Of a stretch of DNA of 64,000 bases, positions 47,691 to 59,099 are shown piece by piece. Location of the stretch: assembly GCF_019279795.1 (NCBI RefSeq), contig NC_056725.1, positions 1,072,560,913-1,072,624,912 of the forward strand, given 5' to 3'. The notes below the pieces were generated by a model that searched no databases, had not been told where the DNA came from, and saw only the letters and a list, made by a program, of their open reading frames with translations. Origin of the DNA: Protopterus annectens. Taxonomy: Eukaryota > Chordata > Ceratodontiformes > Protopteridae. Each line of letters begins with the position of its first letter. The first letter of the stretch is position 1. A program made the translations under genes and the position numbers.

Positions 47691-48925
47691 TAAGACCTAT
47701 TATAGGTTCATAGGTAAGTACCTATTTTAAGCCTAGCCAGTTGCCCTTTTGGTGCTTAATTAACCTATTCCATTTAGTTTTAGATTGGTCTTACCTATCC
47801 CATGGTAGATAACTATGCATTTCTCCTAGTGAGAAAATTTGAGATGATACCATAGATAATCTGAGAGGACCCATGCATGGGATACGGCATTTAAGAGTCC
47901 ATTAGTAGAACAGGGGGGAGTGCTGGGGTAAATTTTCTATCATCCATCCATAGTTCCAACTTATGCTTGACTATGGACATGGATAAGCTTTGGTTTATGT
48001 GGATAGGGAGTCTGTTCTAGAGCAGTTGTACCTTCTGCAAGATATACCTGTAAATCTAAACCATCCTGGTTTGGTTGCAGGAGAAGTTTAGATCCCAAGA
48101 TCAAGTACTTTTGATGACATTTGACTTGCTGATGTGCAGAAGGTCCATCAGTATTGGGTCATAGGATATCTTGTATTGCAAAACATAAGTCACCTCTTAA
48201 CAGTCTGTAAGATAATAAGTATAGTGACTGGGCTTTGAGTCAGTCAATGTAGGACATCGTGTTTATGCCTTGTATCCTTTTATTAAGATATCTCTGTGAG
48301 TGTTCCAGTTGTTGTTGTGTCTGGACGGATACATGCCAAAGGGAGCAGCATTGTACTCAGTGATTGGCCTGAGGGCAAAGTAAAGAGGGACAAGAAAGGA
48401 CTGTAGCTGTTCTGCATTTGCTTGGTACAAAACCTGTATGGAGGCTGAGGTTGAACAGTGATGTTAGTGGGATGGCAAAAGTGTGCTTCATGCTACTTAA
48501 GATGCATCCAGGAATATTGTCAAGACCCACTGATACAGAATCTTAGCACATTTAGGGCATGGTCTGGAGGTGAAGCAGATTAAGTTTATCTTGTGGGATA
48601 GTCACAGGGAAGAGAAGGGTAATGTTAGAGATGAAATTATTGTCAATTTGCATAGGTTTGCTATATCTTAAGCCTCATTGTAGGTAATGCCATTCACAAT
48701 CAGCTCAGTGCACTGCTGCATTGTACTTCTGAAATTATAAACATAATTAAAAAAGGGCCTGTGGCTGTCTTTGGCTTGGATAGCCACTTTAACCTCAAGC
48801 TTGGCTTTGGTGGATTTTGTTAAGCCCCTCCCACTGACATTCACATATTTGAAACTTTCAAGGGTTTTATAACATTGTGCACTTCTGTGTGTGCATTTTT
48901 CTGCTATTCCTATCACTTGGCATTC
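47691..48925 (-). pseudogene. CR1/L2-type LINE, deleted copy, minus strand
   Basis: The 3' end lies at 47700-47760 (TATAGGTTCATAGGTAAGT, the complement of the ATGAACCT tail). Minus-strand PITEYNAAPFGMYPSRHNNN is readable at about 48370-48300. Higher up, at about 48540-48480, the minus strand reads VGLDNIPGCILSS, the equivalent of MGPDGVPGCIL in the better copy, and at 48916-48668 comes KDSHRPFFNYV with a basic linker (TKAKLEVKVAIQAK). The RT core that should lie between 48400 and 48450 is missing, so this copy has an internal deletion. Confidence 0.65.
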
Positions 48926-49739
48926 CTACCTTTTTCATCTATAAATGGGTAGTGAAGATTTATGCAACAAGGTTCAGATAAGAAGCATAATAAAATACTT
49001 AGAACCAATATTCGGTAATATGTCTGCCTACCTTATCTCTCACTCCCTGCTCAGGATTCTGGGGTATATGTCCAGAAACATACATAAATAATACGTTATT
49101 TCCTAGATCTCAGTCTGGAAAAAAGGAACATTGTCAGTTGCTAGACTACAGAATAAATACCCTGCTATCATTGTATCACTGACAAAAATAATACCTCTAG
49201 ATCTGCCTTTTCATTATACTTTTGGAGATGTTTGATAACTATATCAAGTAGAAAACCAGAAATTAAATAGTTTGATCAGTTTTGCTTTTATTCATTTAAA
49301 AATAGTTATTTTCATTAATCTAAAACTGTAACTAGAGTGTGAGACAGTTGAAGAAACAATTTGTTCTCCCATTTCTGAAACAGCTGGTGAAAACACCTAA
49401 ATATTCATTTTTTTGAACAGCTTCTTGTTTTTCACACATTCTCCCAGCTTGCTAATAATTGTTTTGCATTCTGTCATGTACTCCAAACTATAATAGGTCA
49501 TCTTTTCAGTGGATCAAGAAAAATATAAAGAAAATTTATATAAAGATATTGAACATAATAACATTTTTTTTATAGATACATAACATGTGGAAGGAGTAAA
49601 GACATACAAATTGATAAAGTGTGTAGATTCTAAAATTTATTCTCAGTCACAACAGATTATAGATGTATTTACAAAATATTATGCAAAACAGTTTAGTTTC
49701 TTAATATCGCTACCTTTTTGCACATCTGGCCAGGATTTG
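48926..49739. other. unassigned AT-rich sequence
   Basis: No feature recognised. It flanks the best LINE copy at its 5' side. Confidence 0.4.
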
Positions 49740-49749
49740 CTATACATTC

Positions 49750-50268
49750 ATGCATACAGCCATAACAGGCTCAAAAGGCAAACCCACCTCCATAGGTATC
49801 ACAAGGGATAAGAAATTAAGAGTAATGCTACTCAAGACCAGAAGTCTAAACCTCAAGATGCACGCACTCGAAACTCTCCTTAGCATGGAGAACATTGATA
49901 TCTGTGCAGTAACAGAAACCTGGTTCAAGGCTCCCGAGAGCACCCCAGCACTACCAGGTTATACCTCATACCATGCTTTTCAGCCCCAAAACTTGGACCG
50001 AACCACAAAAGGAGGGGTAGTATCAATATTCATCAAAGATACCCACACCTCCAGGTTGGTGGCACAGCACAAAGCATCAGAGACTATCCATGTGCAACTA
50101 ACAGTGGGTAAAACTGCCTTCCAGTTTATAGCCTGCTACAGACCAACCTCCCAAACTCAGGTTGCACAGGACACTAAGGATAATCACAAGGCTTTCTTTA
50201 GTAATGTTAGGAACCTGGGTGGGAATTCCCAGATATGCTCAGATTTAGTCCAAAATGACAAAAAATAA
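49750..50268 (+). pseudogene. LINE endonuclease, N-terminal half fused to linker
   Basis: A 172-codon frame. Residues 34-62 include ALETLLSMENIDICAVTETW, with the catalytic Glu of the T-E-T block, followed by STPALPGYTSYHAFQP, TTKGGVVSIFIKD and FIACYRPTSQ. It then jumps directly to AQDTKDNHKAFFSNVRN, the linker that precedes the RT. The conserved GDFN, PTRG and SDH blocks are missing. Copy A at 3561-4600 retains the PTRG block, which shows that a middle section was deleted here (junction near 50160-50166). A stop ends the frame at 50268, before the RT frame. Confidence 0.75.
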
Positions 50269-50361
50269 ACTGAACCCACAGACATTGCCAACATCCTAGC
50301 TGACAGGTTCAGCACAAACCCCCCCCTCCCCACCAAAGGGGCAAATATCTATCCCAGCAGA

Positions 50362-51735
50362 GTGCTGTCCCCCCCTGACATCTCAGATGCTCAGGTAAGA
50401 GCCGCCCTCTCCAAAGCAAAAAACACAGCATCAATGGGACCAGACGGTGTCCCGGGCTGCATCCTACATAAACTTCAAGAAGAGCTAAACCCAAACATAA
50501 AACTACTGTCCGGTCTCAGCATTACTACAGGATATGTACCCAAAGAGTGGCGTACAGCAACAGTGGTCCCTCTCCACAAAGGTGGTGCCTCAACAGATCC
50601 TAGAAACTATCGCCCCATAAGCCTGACTAGCTTGGTCTGCAAAGCTATGGAAAGGATCATCATGGACCTCATAAATAAAGATATTGGGGACCTACAGACA
50701 CTGAATCCTACCCAGTTCGGCTTTGTTAAGGGCAGATCCTACCTCTTAAACCTGGTCAATTTCTTTCAAACAGTCACCAAGGCCATTTACAAGGGGAAGG
50801 TGGTCCACACAGCCTACCTGGACCTCGCAAAAGCCTTTGATACAATACCCCACTCGGGCATTATAGATAAGCTCACCAGCTTAAATATAAACCCCTATAT
50901 CACTAGATGGGTTGCAAACTGGCTCAAGGACAGAACGCACATGGTTAGAATTGCTGGAGCCATGTCAGACTACAAACCAGTTACAAGTGGCATCCCACAA
51001 GGCTCAGTCCTGGGACCTCTCTTGTTCGGTGTATATTTCTCGGAGATACAGGCCAACACGGAAGGACTGTGGCTGACGTTCGCAGATGACTGCAAACTGG
51101 GCGTCATAACTGACTCTCCAGCCGACACAAGCATCCTCCAAAAGGGCCTCATAGAAACAGACAACTGGTGCCAGAGCCATGGCCTCAAGCTAAATGCCAA
51201 AAAGTGTATAGTCATCCCCTTTGGCAAAAACAAAGTGCCCACAAATTACCACATAGGTGGTAATCCATTAAGTACAGAAGAAGTAATTAGGGACCTTGGG
51301 ACCCAAGATGATAGCAATCTCTCATTCGACAACCACATGGCCAAAGTGGTTAGAAAAACATTTTATATAGTCCACCTAATCATGAAGGGATTCACATCTA
51401 GATCAGGGGAGGTCATCGTGCCTCTTTACTCATCCCTCATCAGGCCCATAATTGAGTACAATGCCCCTTTTGGGATGTACTTTACCAGACACCTGCAGCA
51501 ACTGGAAAGACCCCCAAAAGTACCCCACCAAGAGGATCTAAGGGCTCAAACAGATGCCATATGCTGCCCAGTTAAAGAAACTCCAGCTCTACTCAGTGGC
51601 ATACCACCTGCTCAGAGGCGATCTGTGCCTGATGTATTAAGCCATGTCCAACCCGGAATTAATGGACATGCTGCACCTCAGAAAATCCAAATCCCATCGA
51701 GCTACGCACTTGAGAGACTTGAACCTCAGCACTGA
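50362..51735 (+). pseudogene. LINE reverse transcriptase, intact core with C-terminal frameshift
   Basis: A 457-codon frame; the first Met shown is internal to the original protein. RT blocks: MGPDGVPGCILHKL (residues 25-38), WRTATVVPLHKGG (63-75), NYRPISLTSLVCKAMERII (82-100), QFGFVKGRS (118-126), AYLDLAKAFDTIPHSG (151-166, catalytic Asp 154), GIPQGSVLGPLLFGVYFSE (210-228), TFADDCKL (239-246, catalytic DD 242-243) and LKLNAKKC. After about residue 375 (near 51490) the frame shifts; the true C-terminal sequence (DLNLSTEINRTCWRDRFITQ, LFKRDLDEWM) continues in another frame at 51644-51931. The catalytic residues are all present, but the protein is not continuous. Confidence 0.85.
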
Positions 51736-52065
51736 AATAAATAGGACATGCTGGAGGGACAGATTCATAACCCAGAGGCTCCCTTCACTCTGGAATAAAA
51801 TCCCAGTCCAGGTTAGGCAGAGTCCCTCATTGACTCTCTTCAAGAGGGATCTTGATGAGTGGATGGGAGATCATAGGTTTACCCCTGGTATCACTTCTGT
51901 GTCACTGTTAGACAGAGGCACAGTATACTAACCTCGAAAAAGGGCATAGCAAAATTAATTTAAAATGGGTGGCGAAAGCCAAACACACTCTGGCTAGGCT
52001 TATAAATGCCCTAGGGCAGATAGTCTAGTATGAACCTATGAACCTATGAACCTATGAACAGTGAG

Positions 52066-52440
52066 ATGACATAAATATCATTGATTCAGATTGGCTATTT
52101 GCAGATTTTGTGCTTTACTTTCCAGATAGAAAGATATATTAATAGATAGACAGATAGATAAAGAAAAATAACTCTCCAAATTGTATCTTTGACAAAATAA
52201 CATCCAAAAGCACTCAGTGAGTATTCTTTCAATGTAAATTTGCAGGATTTCACATATCCTTTTGTTTATAGTGGTATAATTTGAAGCTGAATTTGGTAAC
52301 TTTGTGTTCCTTTGCTCTTCCCTCAATTTCAAGTTGCGTCTGCCTCTTGTTATCTTATGATTATAAGGCACAGAAGGTTTCCTGGAAGTTATAATATAAT
52401 TCATAGAGATCATTCTGGAGTAGTTTTTCTGTTTTATCTT
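52066..52440. other. unassigned AT-rich sequence
   Basis: Nothing recognised apart from a short GATA-type run at 52138-52160. Confidence 0.4.
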
Positions 52441-52490
52441 ATAGACATTAGGAGGAATTCAATAAAGCCCACACAGAGTGATTTTCTCTG
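52441..52490 (+). repeat. probable Harbinger left terminus with hairpin
   Basis: TTAGGAGGAATTCAATAAAG (52450-52469) is followed by an imperfect hairpin, CCCACACAGAG / CTCTGTAGGC. A TTA next to the start would suit the 3 bp target-site duplication typical of Harbinger. A matching right end was not found, so the assignment is tentative. Confidence 0.35.
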
Positions 52491-53585
52491 TAGGCAAAGT
52501 GGCATGGAGCTTACACGGAAGTAAGCAACTGTGAGATCCAGGGGCATGCAAGAGCATGTGTACACAGAAGTGTCTGTGGAATGCAAATCACCTCATAAGC
52601 TGGTGAAATTCATGCAAATGAGGGTGATTTGTGATCCAGTAAGCAGAAAGGCACCCGTGCAGGTGCCGTATTGGTGTCAGAAATGTACAAAGAAAAAAAA
52701 ATGTGTACCGAAATGTAAATTTTAAACTGGGGCTGGAAAAGACCAAAACGAAAGTTGGATATTGCACTGTAAGCATGCAAATGGCCAAAACTATGACCAG
52801 TGAGTCCAAAAAGGAATGCAAATCATTACAAAATTAATATTTTTAATACATATATTACATTTGCACAGCATGCAACAATGCCCAAACATGCCGTTATGCA
52901 AAAAAATAAATTATTAAAATGTTGAAAAATGAAAATAAGACATTTGCAAAAATAATACATTATATTGTCCTGCATGCAGAGTGTACAATGCCAAGTTGCA
53001 GTGGTTGTTAAGGAAGCAGGCCGTAGAGTAGTGAAGTATGCAGGGTATATTCAAGTAGCTGTATGCAAATGAGCTGGGGTTACTGAACAGGAAAAAGGGC
53101 TACTGTGTCCGCAGATACATCCTGTGTAGAGCCAGAATTGTGCTTCTATTAGTAGATCAGGTAGCTGACATGAAAACAGGGTATGTCATGGTGTGTTTAA
53201 GTGGATTGGAGTTCAGTGGTGCCCAGTTGCACTCCGCTAAGCATAGCTAAGCAGCAGGGGGGGTGTCCAGAGCTGCTAAGCCGTGTTTAGCCCCGCTACA
53301 TGTGTAGCCCAGTGCTTAGTAGTGAAAGAAATTAAAAAAAAATACAAGGAACTAGCCTGGGAAAGCCAATTAACTATAAATGACTGATAAGCCTTGTTCC
53401 ACTGACACTGGGCAATTCAAAACCTTCAAGGATAGACCTGGCAGGTGGAATACATCATAGTCAGCCAATCACACAGGCTTGCATCTGCAGCACACTACTA
53501 TAAAGTATGCATACACCCTTCTATCTGAATTTTCCTACATGCTGTGCACCATTGGAGTACACACTTGGGAATTTTAACTGACAAA
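52491..53585. other. probable non-coding 5' part of Harbinger element
   Basis: Non-coding sequence between the possible terminus and the transposase. CGCTAAGCATAGCTAAGCAG at 53236 and GCTAAGCCGTGTTTAGCCCC at 53276 are imperfect inverted repeats of each other. No coding region is visible. Confidence 0.35.
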
Positions 53586-54646
53586 ATGACAGGGGCTGCT
53601 GCTGCTGCTCTAGTACATCTTTATGTGCTAAAGGCTGAGGTCAGTGCTGGTGCTGATGTTGAAAGTAGGCTTAAACTGGGAAGGAGAAGAGTGCTCAGGC
53701 CCAGGGTAACCTTCCAGGGGCTACATGAGCTGGAGATAGTAGAGTGCTACAGTGTGGGCAGGGACATACTACAAGAACTCACCAAGCTTTGCCGCCCACA
53801 ACTCAGACCAGAGCTAAGAGAGGGGAACACATCCTTTTTGAAACAAAGGTATGTGTAGCCCTTAGAATACTAGCTACAGGTACTTTTCAGAGTCCTACTG
53901 GGGACATGATGAGAATCTCACAGGCATCTGCATCCATGATACTCCACCAGTACTTGGCTGCCATGCAAACACACACCATATATTTACCCTACACCCCTAA
54001 GGAGAGGGCCAGCAATATGCACCTCTTCCACCATGTAGCACACTACCCTGAGGTACTGGGTGCCATAGACCGCACTCATCTCCACATCAAAGCACCACCT
54101 GGTGATGAAGGTAAAGTCTACATCAACCACAAGAGGTGTCACTTTATCAACTGCCAAGTTGTGTGCAATGCCCAGTGCATTATCATGAATATGTATGCTG
54201 GCAGGCCTGGCAGTTATCATGACTCCCACATCTGGCATGCATCACAGCTGTACCAGATGTTTGTCAGGGTGGACATCCCATATGGCCATCTACTGGGGGA
54301 AGCTGGCTTCGCACTGGAACCGGGGATGATGACACTCATCAGTAATGCACACACACCTACCGAAGAATGCCATAATGAGGCACACACACAAACTAGGAAC
54401 ATCATAGACCATGTGTTTGGGCTGCTCAGGTCATGGTTCCACTGCCTCAATATATCTGGTGGAGCCCTGCTCTCCAGCTACATGTGCACACATGTTCCCA
54501 GTATATGCCATGCTACACAATATGATCCTGCAGAAACAGTTGTGGCAGGAACATCACAGGGAAGGGCACACAACCCTCCACCAGTGCCAAGGTCCCCACA
54601 GCCACAGGTGGACTCGGAGGAGGAACCCCTGAGTCTGTCTCTGTAG
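53586..54646 (+). pseudogene. PIF/Harbinger (HARBI1-like) DDE transposase
   Basis: The N-terminal part (from ATG at 53586) reads KLGRRRVLRPRVTFQGLHEL and VGRDILQELTKLCRPQLR. Near 53845 the frame shifts and continues FETKVCVALRILATGTFQSP, ASASMILHQYL (helix-turn-helix region), VLGAIDRTHLHIKAP (first catalytic Asp, about 54068), VVCNAQCIIMNMYAGRPGSY then HDSHIW (second Asp, about 54221), GHLLGEAGFALEPGMM, and RNIIDHVFGLLRSWF, where the third acidic residue is Asp, not the usual Glu. A second frameshift near 54470 breaks the C-terminal part (AMLHNMILQ in another frame), which ends PVPRSPQPQVDSEEE. Harbinger transposase cuts and pastes the element into TWA targets with a Myb-like partner. This copy is broken at least twice. 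Confidence 0.85.
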
Positions 54647-55335
54647 GCAGACATAGGCATGCCCAGTATGTCCTGACCTTGGCAAAGATGCAATGCATAG
54701 CACATGCACTAACATCCTAGGGATCCAGGAAGTGACACCTCACTCTAGCTGACATACATAGTAAAAAGGATGCTAGCCACTCCTGTACCTTGCCATGCAT
54801 TGGCTGTGTACTGCACGCATCTGACAGAGTTGGCCCTGAAGCACTGTGATCTCAGCTGCTGTAAGCACAAGGCAAGTCACTTTTCTTTACAACAAATCTA
54901 TGGGGTACTACACTATGGTAGCATATCTATGGACCTGCAGCATGTATGCTAGGAAATAGAGTGGGATACTGGGAAACCTGCAGACAACTGACAGCTATGT
55001 GGGACAACAGGAGTGCTCAGCCCAATACTGGCCACCTCATAATATGTAGTAGGCCCCAAGGCAGCAAAACCCACTGCACTAAGCAAGGGAAATGAGAAAC
55101 AGTGGGGTCAAAGGACAGATGCATGATTGTCAATGTTAGAGTCCCTACCCCTAACACACCCGTGTTCCCATACAACTGCAGTAACAGCATGTTTGCAAGG
55201 TAATAGCAGTAGACCACACAATCCCAGGGCTGTCCAATCAACCTGGTGGCATGTTCTATTTCCACAATATGCAGGGCTCAATGTGCTATGTATATCTGTG
55301 ATTGAGAGTGTCAGTAATTAAACTGCACTGGCAGG
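54647..55335. other. unassigned sequence downstream of Harbinger transposase
   Basis: No Myb-like partner and no right terminal repeat recognised. Nothing else seen. Confidence 0.35.
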
Positions 55336-55412
55336 TGGCTGTTGTGGCTTAGTGGGCTAAGTAGAATACAGTTGTTGATAGTGTTCATGGTTAGAGACTG
55401 GCTGTGCCACTA
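55332..55412 (+). repeat. tRNA-like SINE head
   Basis: GTTGTGGCTTAGTGGGCTAAG (55341) fits a Pol III A box; CATGGTTAGAGACTGGC (55387) is a degenerate B box. It ends with GCTGTGCCAC, complementary to GTGGCTGTTG at the start, as in an acceptor stem. Not intact enough to be a functional tRNA. Confidence 0.45.
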
Positions 55413-56811
55413 TTTTGCATGTGAGCTACACCTCTGGTAGGAGTTGTACAGACTGTCCATACATCACTATTTTTTACTGAAAGAAAGCTGATCAAAGACT
55501 GAGATAATGGAAAGACATGGGGCCACAGATAGCTCTGAGTTACCTACATGTTGGCTAGTAGAACAGCAGGTTGTAACAAGTCAGTAGCAGCAGGATGTCA
55601 AGGCCATCACGTAACTGTGTCAGTACTTACAACAAGTCAATGGGCACCAGCATACCTCTCCAATGTACAGAGTTCCACAGAATGTCCACAGTTTTGCCTC
55701 ATATGTCTGCTCCATTTTACATAACATTACAGTTTTCTGTCAAGCTAGTGGCAAATCAGTAAAGGTTTATGTTAGGAAATAATGGCAGACATTTGAGATT
55801 TAGACTTCATACCCTTCAGAAAATTCATGCTAATACAAAACATGTTATTCTACCAACTGTTTTTAAGAGCAATATTAAAAATTGTCCCTATTATTGGGCC
55901 TATGTCCCACTTTTATATATGACTTTGTCCAGATGTCTTGCTTTAACAGGTTGAGAGGTATGGGCACCATGTAACATTATAATACCAATATAACACAAAC
56001 TGTCTGAGGACCAGAGCAGACATATGGTGCGCAATGCTGGATATCCTGCAAAACAGGTACAGTCAGAGATGTGAAGACTGTAACCCTGTATGTGGTATTA
56101 TGTCTTGTAGCACAGTCACAGCATACCTACAACTACATAGAGTAGCAACTGTGGACAAAGCCAGGAATAGGAGCGGGACAAAGGCTCACAGATAAGGAGA
56201 AGGATGAACTACTGGCCAGACAAATAGAAAAGTGCAGAGTAGAACAGGTCATGCAGTAGCATGGGTTCCCTGCTGTGCATAGAGTCAGTAACACAAATGT
56301 CTGTAAGCAGTTCCTCACATCAATCTATAATGATCTGCAATGATCTACTAGGAAATCACATTGCTATGTAAAATGTACCAGACATAAGATGAAAAACCCT
56401 GTTCAGTCTAATACAATCTGTACACACCCTAGGTATGAGTCAGATATTATGGCTAGCACACAGCCGGGGAGTCCATTGGGCATGCTATCAGGGAGGTGCT
56501 GGACTGTGTAATCAGGTGCAGCAGCCAACTGGCTGTAGCACACTAAATCCTGGACTGGAGTACAGGTAAGTCTGGGCTGGAAACCCCTTGTAAGTAATGA
56601 TGGTCACACACGGCATGCTCCCACACTTGGCTAATTTCAGACTAAGTCTGAAGCCTCATCTGCCTATAGAACTGAGATGTCAATATATTCCTGTGCCTAC
56701 AGACAGCTATGTATGCCTAAATGTCTATCTGTATCTCCATCAGACATGCTTACCCCTATCGGTATGTGGCACATATACGAAATTTATGTATCTGCAGAGT
56801 TTCATATAGAT
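55413..56811. other. unassigned sequence
   Basis: No feature recognised. A short plus-strand peptide near 56190 (LTDKEKDELLARQIEK) looks protein-like but is bounded by stops and could not be assigned. Confidence 0.3.

Positions 56812-56902
<91 letters not shown>
56812..56902. repeat. (CA)n(TA)n microsatellite
   Basis: CA repeat to 56829, then TA repeat to 56902 with one AA interruption. Confidence 0.95.
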
Positions 56903-56903
<1 letters not shown>

Positions 56904-56984
56904 AAGAGAAAGAGAGGGGAGACAGAGAGAGACACACACACAAACACAGAAAGGTATAGAGTGGTGTACTGCTGCACCCACTTG

Positions 56985-57616
56985 CACACCAATTGTTACC
57001 AGTGGCACGTGCAACAAGTATGGTGGGCTATAGTGTGTATTACTAGGTAGGTAGGGGATCTAATCTCATATCAGCAATCTTGTATGTCTAGATAGTCCAC
57101 ATACAGCATCATACATATACCCAACAGGCCTATGTCTGTGCAATGGTCAATCATTTCATGGCCCCGTGACTAGTGTCCTCCACAACAGTGGCCTCCCCAT
57201 CAACAGCTGCTGATTTCATCCACCCCAACAGCAGTGGTAGACACTCTCCAAACACATAAGCTCTGTAGTCCATGCAATATGTGCATAGTAGTATACTCTC
57301 TATACAACTAGATAGGTAGGGGCTATAATTCCCAACAATGGCAATTATGTTAGTGTGTGTATGTGTAAGTATATATCCTTGCAGAATTGTGCCTATTTTA
57401 CCTATGTGTCTACAATGCTTATACATTTTCAGGCTTGTGTCTACCTGTTAACCCCCATGTTGGCTAATTTTACAGGGCCTGTTCATGTCATCCACCTTAG
57501 AAGCACATTGAGACACTCTCCAAACATGTAAGCTCAGTGGCACATGCAATAAGTATGTAGCTCTATAGTGTATACAACTAGGTTGGTAGGGTTTCTAATC
57601 CCACCAATGGCAACTC

Positions 57617-57660
<44 letters not shown>
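56985..57660 (+). repeat. three diverged tandem copies of the tRNA-like monomer family
   Basis: Three units share GGCACxTGCAAxAAGTATG, TATAGTGTxTAxxACTAGGT, GGTAGGGxxTxTAATxCC (B-box-like) and xCAATGGCAAxTxTGTxAGTGTGTG, at about 57000, 57270 and 57540. They resemble the monomers at 10440-12450 in the order AACTAGGTAGG, B box, AATGGCAA and TG run. The third copy ends in a (TG)n tract at 57618-57659. Confidence 0.55.
57618..57659. repeat. (TG)n microsatellite
   Basis: About 40 bases of GTGT repeat directly after the third tRNA-like unit. Confidence 0.95.
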
Positions 57661-57662
<2 letters not shown>

Positions 57663-57829
57663 GGTCATAAAATTTTAAGGGCCAGTTAACCCCCCCCATT
57701 GACAAACTTGCCCGTAGTACCCATTGCTGCTCTGCTGTGTTAAAGTAGCTCACGGCTAGTCAAAGTTGCCCCAAGCAGCACATGCTTGCTCTATGTAACC
57801 TACAATAGACTGGTACATGATACTACTAC
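57661..57829. other. unassigned sequence
   Basis: Nothing recognised. Confidence 0.35.
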
Positions 57830-58755
57830 ACTCTGAGCATTAAGCATTTTCTTTAGCTAAAAAATGGAATTCCTTGCCATCCTCCCTAAGGACTTGTGAA
57901 AGCTTTGACACCTTTAAAACTCTTCTACACTACTCCTACCTTTCTTCCAAATGGAAATGCAGCTGCTCTCTCCCCACATAGCCTTATGCCTCTCTCTCCC
58001 TGCAAACCTTTCTCTACCTCTGAGCCTAAAGCTAACCTGACATAACAGTAAAAGTAATCACCTGTACAACCCTCTTCTACCTCTACCACCTCTGCTCTCT
58101 TTCACTTCCCTTTCCCCCTCTTTCCCAGCTGCCTTTTCCTCCATACACTTCAAATACCTTCTAGCCTGGAAACATACTCCTGTTCCTCAGCTGTGAACTT
58201 CTAACCTTCTAACTTCTTTAGCTAAAAATATAATCTGCAACAACTTATTCCTGTACTTTAGCTTAAAATTAAATTCTGCACCCTCATCTTCTTCTCAGTA
58301 AATTCCCTGTTCCTACTCTATACCATACCATCATAAATAGTTGACACCTTGAAACCATATAACTTATGTTGTTCTCTGACTCTTAATCATTTTTGATTTG
58401 TGTTTCTCTTTACTTTGACTGCAACTGTGAACACACTGTGTAACACAATTTTATTTAATTGTACTCTTTTTCATTTAATTTGGATTTCTATGTGAACAAC
58501 TGTGTATTATCTGCATATATATTTTTACCTCACTTAATTTTGATTTTTGTGTCAACAACTGTGTATAATTACTATGTAATGCAGATTTTTATGTGACTAA
58601 CTGTGTATAATCACTATGTAATGCGGAGCTTTTCTCCCCGGGCCTCCACTGAAAATGGGCTCCCTGAGCCCAGTGGACCTCCCCGGTCATCAAACTGAAA
58701 TAAATAAATAAATAAATAAACAAACAAATAAATAAATAAATAAAATAATGTGCAT
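57830..58755 (+). pseudogene. LINE 3' end of a different family
   Basis: 57850-57970 encodes LAKKWNSLPSSLRTCESFD then TFKTLLHYSYLS, the (W)NSLP…L…FK..L C-terminal signature of many LINE RT proteins. A pyrimidine-rich 3' UTR follows, including three imperfect repeats of CAACTGTGTATxAT. The end has GGGCCTCCACTGAAAATGGG and CCAGTGGACCTCCCCGGTCA (58640-58690) and a (AAAT)n tail at 58697-58745. The tail distinguishes it from the ATGAACCT-ended family. Confidence 0.65.
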
Positions 58756-59099
58756 AGTTTGGTTAAAAGCCTCTTTCAGCCCAAATAGTGCAAGGCTAAG
58801 TTTAAAGTCTGGTTTTAGTTGGGATAGTAATCAGTATACCTCAAACAGTCAAGTTCTAATGTACCTTACCTAAGAAGTTAGTGAAATGCTAATTACATTC
58901 TCTGATTCCTTGGACAAAAATGGAGAGGAAACCTGCTTGTCTTCTTTCTGTTACCAGCCTCAGACAGCCTGGTGACCTCAGACAGTGTAATAGCTACGTG
59001 ATGCTCAAAGATACTGAACTCTTACTTTGTACAACATATTTTGTTTGGGAGAGATGCAAGTGTGTATCTACTTTGGAGGTCTCCCTCTCACAAAAAAAA
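58756..59099. other. unassigned sequence
   Basis: Nothing recognised. Confidence 0.35.

Larger units (their letters stand above)
49740..52065 (+). mobile_element. CR1/L2-type LINE, best-preserved copy
   Basis: A plus-strand element with endonuclease start, RT and C-terminal region, ending in a tandem TATGAACC tail (about 52030-52058). The ORF1 part and 5' UTR are absent. The endonuclease has lost its second half. It is the reference against which the other copies in this window were recognised: 3561-4600, 5586-6690, 6691-8500, 19270-20115, 41040-41725, 45776-46790 and 47691-48925. Clade assignment (CR1/L2-like) rests on RT motifs and the short tandem tail. Confidence 0.85.
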
